Position numbers and translations under genes: made by a program | Origin: CAYMRB01 sp964392615 | Lineage (GTDB): Bacteria > Planctomycetota > UBA8108 | Assembly: GCA_964392615.1 (NCBI GenBank) | Contig: CAYMRB010000259.1 | Location: forward strand, 1 to 14,504 | DNA length: 14,504 bases | Reading direction: 5' to 3' | Part shown: in pieces, positions 13,033 to 14,504 of the stretch | How positions within the stretch are numbered: position 1 is the first letter of the stretch | How the letters are laid out: the number at the start of each line of letters is the position of its first letter | The notes under the pieces: model-generated | What the model saw: only the letters and a program-made list of their open reading frames with translations | Told to the model about the DNA's origin: nothing | Databases searched by the model: none

Positions 13033-14028
13033 TCAGTTGTCGTCGGCGGCGTCCTCGCCCTCGGCGTCCGTCTCGTCCTGCGGCATGGGCGGCGCGACGT
13101 GGGTGCGCGCGTCGAGGTCCTCGCCTTCCTCCGGGCGTCCGGTCGATCCGATGCCCCGGTAGAGGCAGGCGAGGTCCGTTTCGCCGTCCGTTTCTTCGTC
13201 CTCGTCCTCGATTTCCGGATCCTCGTCGTCGTCGAACGCTTCGAGCGGGACGCTCGTGCCGCCGCGCTCGTCTGAGCCTTCCGGAGGCGACCCGCCGGTG
13301 TCTTCGAGCAACCAGTCGTAACGCTCCTCCCAAGGCAGGATCGTCGGCACGAACGCGAGACCTGCCTCGTTCGCCTCGAGCGCCTCGATCGCCTCGTCGA
13401 TCGTCACGGGCCCGCTCCCCGCTGCGCGCAACTCGCGCAGCGCGTCGAGATGGTCGCGATCGCCGAGCCGCACGCAGGCCTCGACGGCCTCCTCGAGGCA
13501 GCTGTCGCCGGGACTGCGCGCGCGCTCGCTCGCGATGCGCTCGCGGATGAACTCTCGCACATGCTCGAGGAAGCCCGGCTCGTCGATCAGGCCGCTGTCG
13601 CCGATGAGGCGGTAGGACCGATCGCGCAGCTCGCGGCCCGGCTCCTCGTCGAGCCAGTCCATCAGCGCCTGAACGGCCGGCGCGCCGATGCGCAGAAGCG
13701 CGACGCCGGCGACATCCTGAAAGCTCTCATCGTCGCTCGCGAATTCGCGCAGCAGGGTGTTGATCGCCTGGCGCGAGCGCAGCTCGCCGAGGATCACGGT
13801 GATCCAGATCGACGCCTCCGTATCGTCCGAGCCGTCCTCGACGGCCGAGTCGAGCGTGTCGATCAGGATCGCCTCGATGCGGTCGTCCGCAGCGGCGGCG
13901 ATCAGCGCGTCGCGAACCGCCGGGCGCAGCTCGTCGGAGTCGTCGGTGAAGAGCGCGCGAACGATCGGGTGGTGAAGCTCGTCGCGCAGCCAGACGTCGT
14001 CGTCGCGGTCGGGAAAGGCGGATACCAC
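13033..14028 (-). CDS. HEAT-like repeat protein with acidic C-terminal tail
   Basis: 331 residues from GTG 14026-14028, the only start in this frame; a weak GAGG lies about 12 bases upstream. Residues about 20-215 are all-helical with HEAT/PBS-lyase-type spacing, e.g. WITVILGELRSRQAINTLLR (75-94) and DVAGVALLRIGAPAVQALMD (105-124), then LRDRSYRLIGDSGLIDEPGF (134-153). Such repeats are protein-binding scaffolds. Residues about 240-331 are rich in Asp/Glu (DDDEDPEIEDEDEETDGE at 266-283) and probably disordered. No enzyme motif, signal peptide or membrane segment. It converges on the TMK-like gene with only 11 bases between stops and no terminator, so the two transcripts may overlap. Function unknown. 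Confidence 0.8.
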   Translation of the reverse strand: MVSAFPDRDDDVWLRDELHHPIVRALFTDDSDELRPAVRDALIAAAADDRIEAILIDTLDSAVEDGSDDTEASIWITVILGELRSRQAINTLLREFASDDESFQDVAGVALLRIGAPAVQALMDWLDEEPGRELRDRSYRLIGDSGLIDEPGFLEHVREFIRERIASERARSPGDSCLEEAVEACVRLGDRDHLDALRELRAAGSGPVTIDEAIEALEANEAGLAFVPTILPWEERYDWLLEDTGGSPPEGSDERGGTSVPLEAFDDDEDPEIEDEDEETDGETDLACLYRGIGSTGRPEEGEDLDARTHVAPPMPQDETDAEGEDAADDN

Positions 14029-14094
14029 GGTGTCACGCGGCCTCGTAGGACGCTGCGGTTGAGGCGATCAGTCGGTCAACAGAGGAAAGCAGAC

Positions 14095-14121
14095 ACCGCA
14101 GATACCGCAGATGGGCGCGGA
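14095..14121. repeat. ACCGCAGAT short direct repeats
   Basis: ACCGCAGAT occurs twice back to back (14095-14103 and 14104-14112), then a variant GGGCGCGGAT follows. From memory, such CGCAGAT-type intergenic repeats occur in many environmental bacterial genomes; I cannot confirm that here. The rest of the 227-base gap 14029-14255 shows no gene, promoter or terminator I trust. Confidence 0.55.
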
Positions 14122-14255
14122 TTGGAAGGGAGAGTCCGCACGTCGGGCGGACGGAGCCGCGCGCCTCGCGGTCCGGATGGGGGCTCGTCAGCCCATCGGA
14201 GGCCTGGTCGGGGGCGCGGTGATCGCGGCCTGCAGGGAGTGTCGGTCGGCCGGAA

Positions 14256-14504
14256 TCAGAGGTCGTCGAGATCGTCGTCGTCGTCGTCGAGGTCGTCGTC
14301 GTCGTCGTCGTCGTCGCCGACATCATCGTCGTCGTCGCCGAGATCGTCGTCGTCGTCGCCGAGATCGTCGAGATCGTCGTCGTCGTCGTCGAGATCGTCG
14401 TCGTCGTCGTCGGGATCGTCGTCGTCGTCGAGGTCGTCGTCGTCGTCGCCGAAATCGTCGTCGTCGTCGTCGTCCATCGCGTCGTCATCGTCGTCGTCGC
14501 CGCC
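14256..14504 (-). CDS. C-terminal end of an Asp-rich protein (partial, runs off the right edge)
   Basis: The frame is open from the right edge to TGA at 14256-14258: 82 codons, mostly GAC, giving an almost continuous poly-Asp tail broken by single Leu, Gly, Val, Pro or Phe, ending LDDL. An internal ATG at 14475-14477 could start a 73-residue peptide, but the same Asp-rich frame continues upstream of it without a ribosome site, so I read this as the tail of a longer gene outside the window. Such tails can bind calcium or keep a protein soluble in salt. The same DNA is open in other frames (poly-Thr/Ser or poly-Arg); the Asp frame is preferred because neighbouring genes also end in acidic tails. 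The main domain and function are unknown. Confidence 0.55.
   Translation of the reverse strand, partial: GGDDDDDDAMDDDDDDDFGDDDDDLDDDDDPDDDDDDLDDDDDDLDDLGDDDDDLGDDDDDVGDDDDDDDDLDDDDDDLDDL
14261..14498. repeat. (GTC/GAC)n trinucleotide tract
   Basis: About 240 bases made almost entirely of GTC (plus strand) interrupted by GAG, GCC, GGG and ATC. It codes the Asp tail on the minus strand. Tracts of this kind can gain or lose whole codons by slippage. Confidence 0.85.

Noticed and set aside
11210..13333. A 707-residue open frame on the minus strand across the TMK-like gene
   Set aside because: It is antisense to a gene with clear kinase motifs and repeats, is rich in Arg/Ala/Leu, and matches no family; long antisense frames are expected at this G+C.
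14256..14504. CRISPR array or satellite
   Set aside because: The tract is a simple trinucleotide repeat without spacers and reads as a poly-Asp tail.

Overview
The window is about two-thirds G+C and looks like a chromosomal segment of a Gram-negative, free-living bacterium. It carries an arabinose-5-phosphate isomerase for LPS (Kdo) synthesis, an outer-membrane porin and a Cys-rich secreted protein with a C-terminal dockerin-like repeat. Dockerin tails of the form RGDSDDDxRLxLxDAV... followed by a Pro-rich end are, from memory, common in Planctomycetota and in some Myxococcota-like lineages. I favour a Planctomycetota-type organism, but this is inference; no rRNA or other marker is present except rpmH. 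No phage, IS, integrase, tRNA or CRISPR was found.

Layout. 1-271: hexamer (YCCGAC)n low-complexity DNA and a possible extended -10 promoter. 272-1000 (+): a STAS-domain protein lacking the usual phospho-acceptor Ser. 1001-1298: gap with strong RNA-hairpin potential. 1299-2444 (+): an actin-like ATPase that aligns better to MamK than to MreB. 2494-2532: terminator shared with the convergent rpmH. 2572-2718 (-): ribosomal protein L34 with a clear sigma70-type promoter and no rnpA beside it. 2841-3848 (-): kdsD/kpsF. 4064-8092 (+): a 1342-residue lipoprotein-like secreted protein with four lamin-tail domains and a dockerin-like end. 8165-8263 (+): a 32-codon leader ORF whose stop overlaps the start of the next gene (ATGA). 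8260-9846 (+): a Porin_O_P-like porin. 9847-10227: promoter and T-rich leader. 10228-11232 and 11246-13021 (+): a two-gene operon of a VTC-type polyphosphate polymerase and a thymidylate-kinase-like protein carrying ten 26-28-residue tandem repeats. 13033-14028 (-): a HEAT-like protein with an acidic tail. 14256 to the right edge (-): the end of a protein with a nearly pure Asp tail.

How the genes may work together. The best candidate for an undescribed system is the VTC + repeat-bearing TMK-like kinase pair at 10228-13021, driven by a TTGACA promoter: a polymerase that makes polyphosphate from ATP next to a P-loop NMP-kinase fold with a private repeat scaffold. The second is the STAS / MamK-like actin pair separated by a structured leader. 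An 18-base sequence in that leader recurs, inverted, upstream of kdsD. Porin and isomerase fit outer-membrane physiology. Functional links beyond these are inference.
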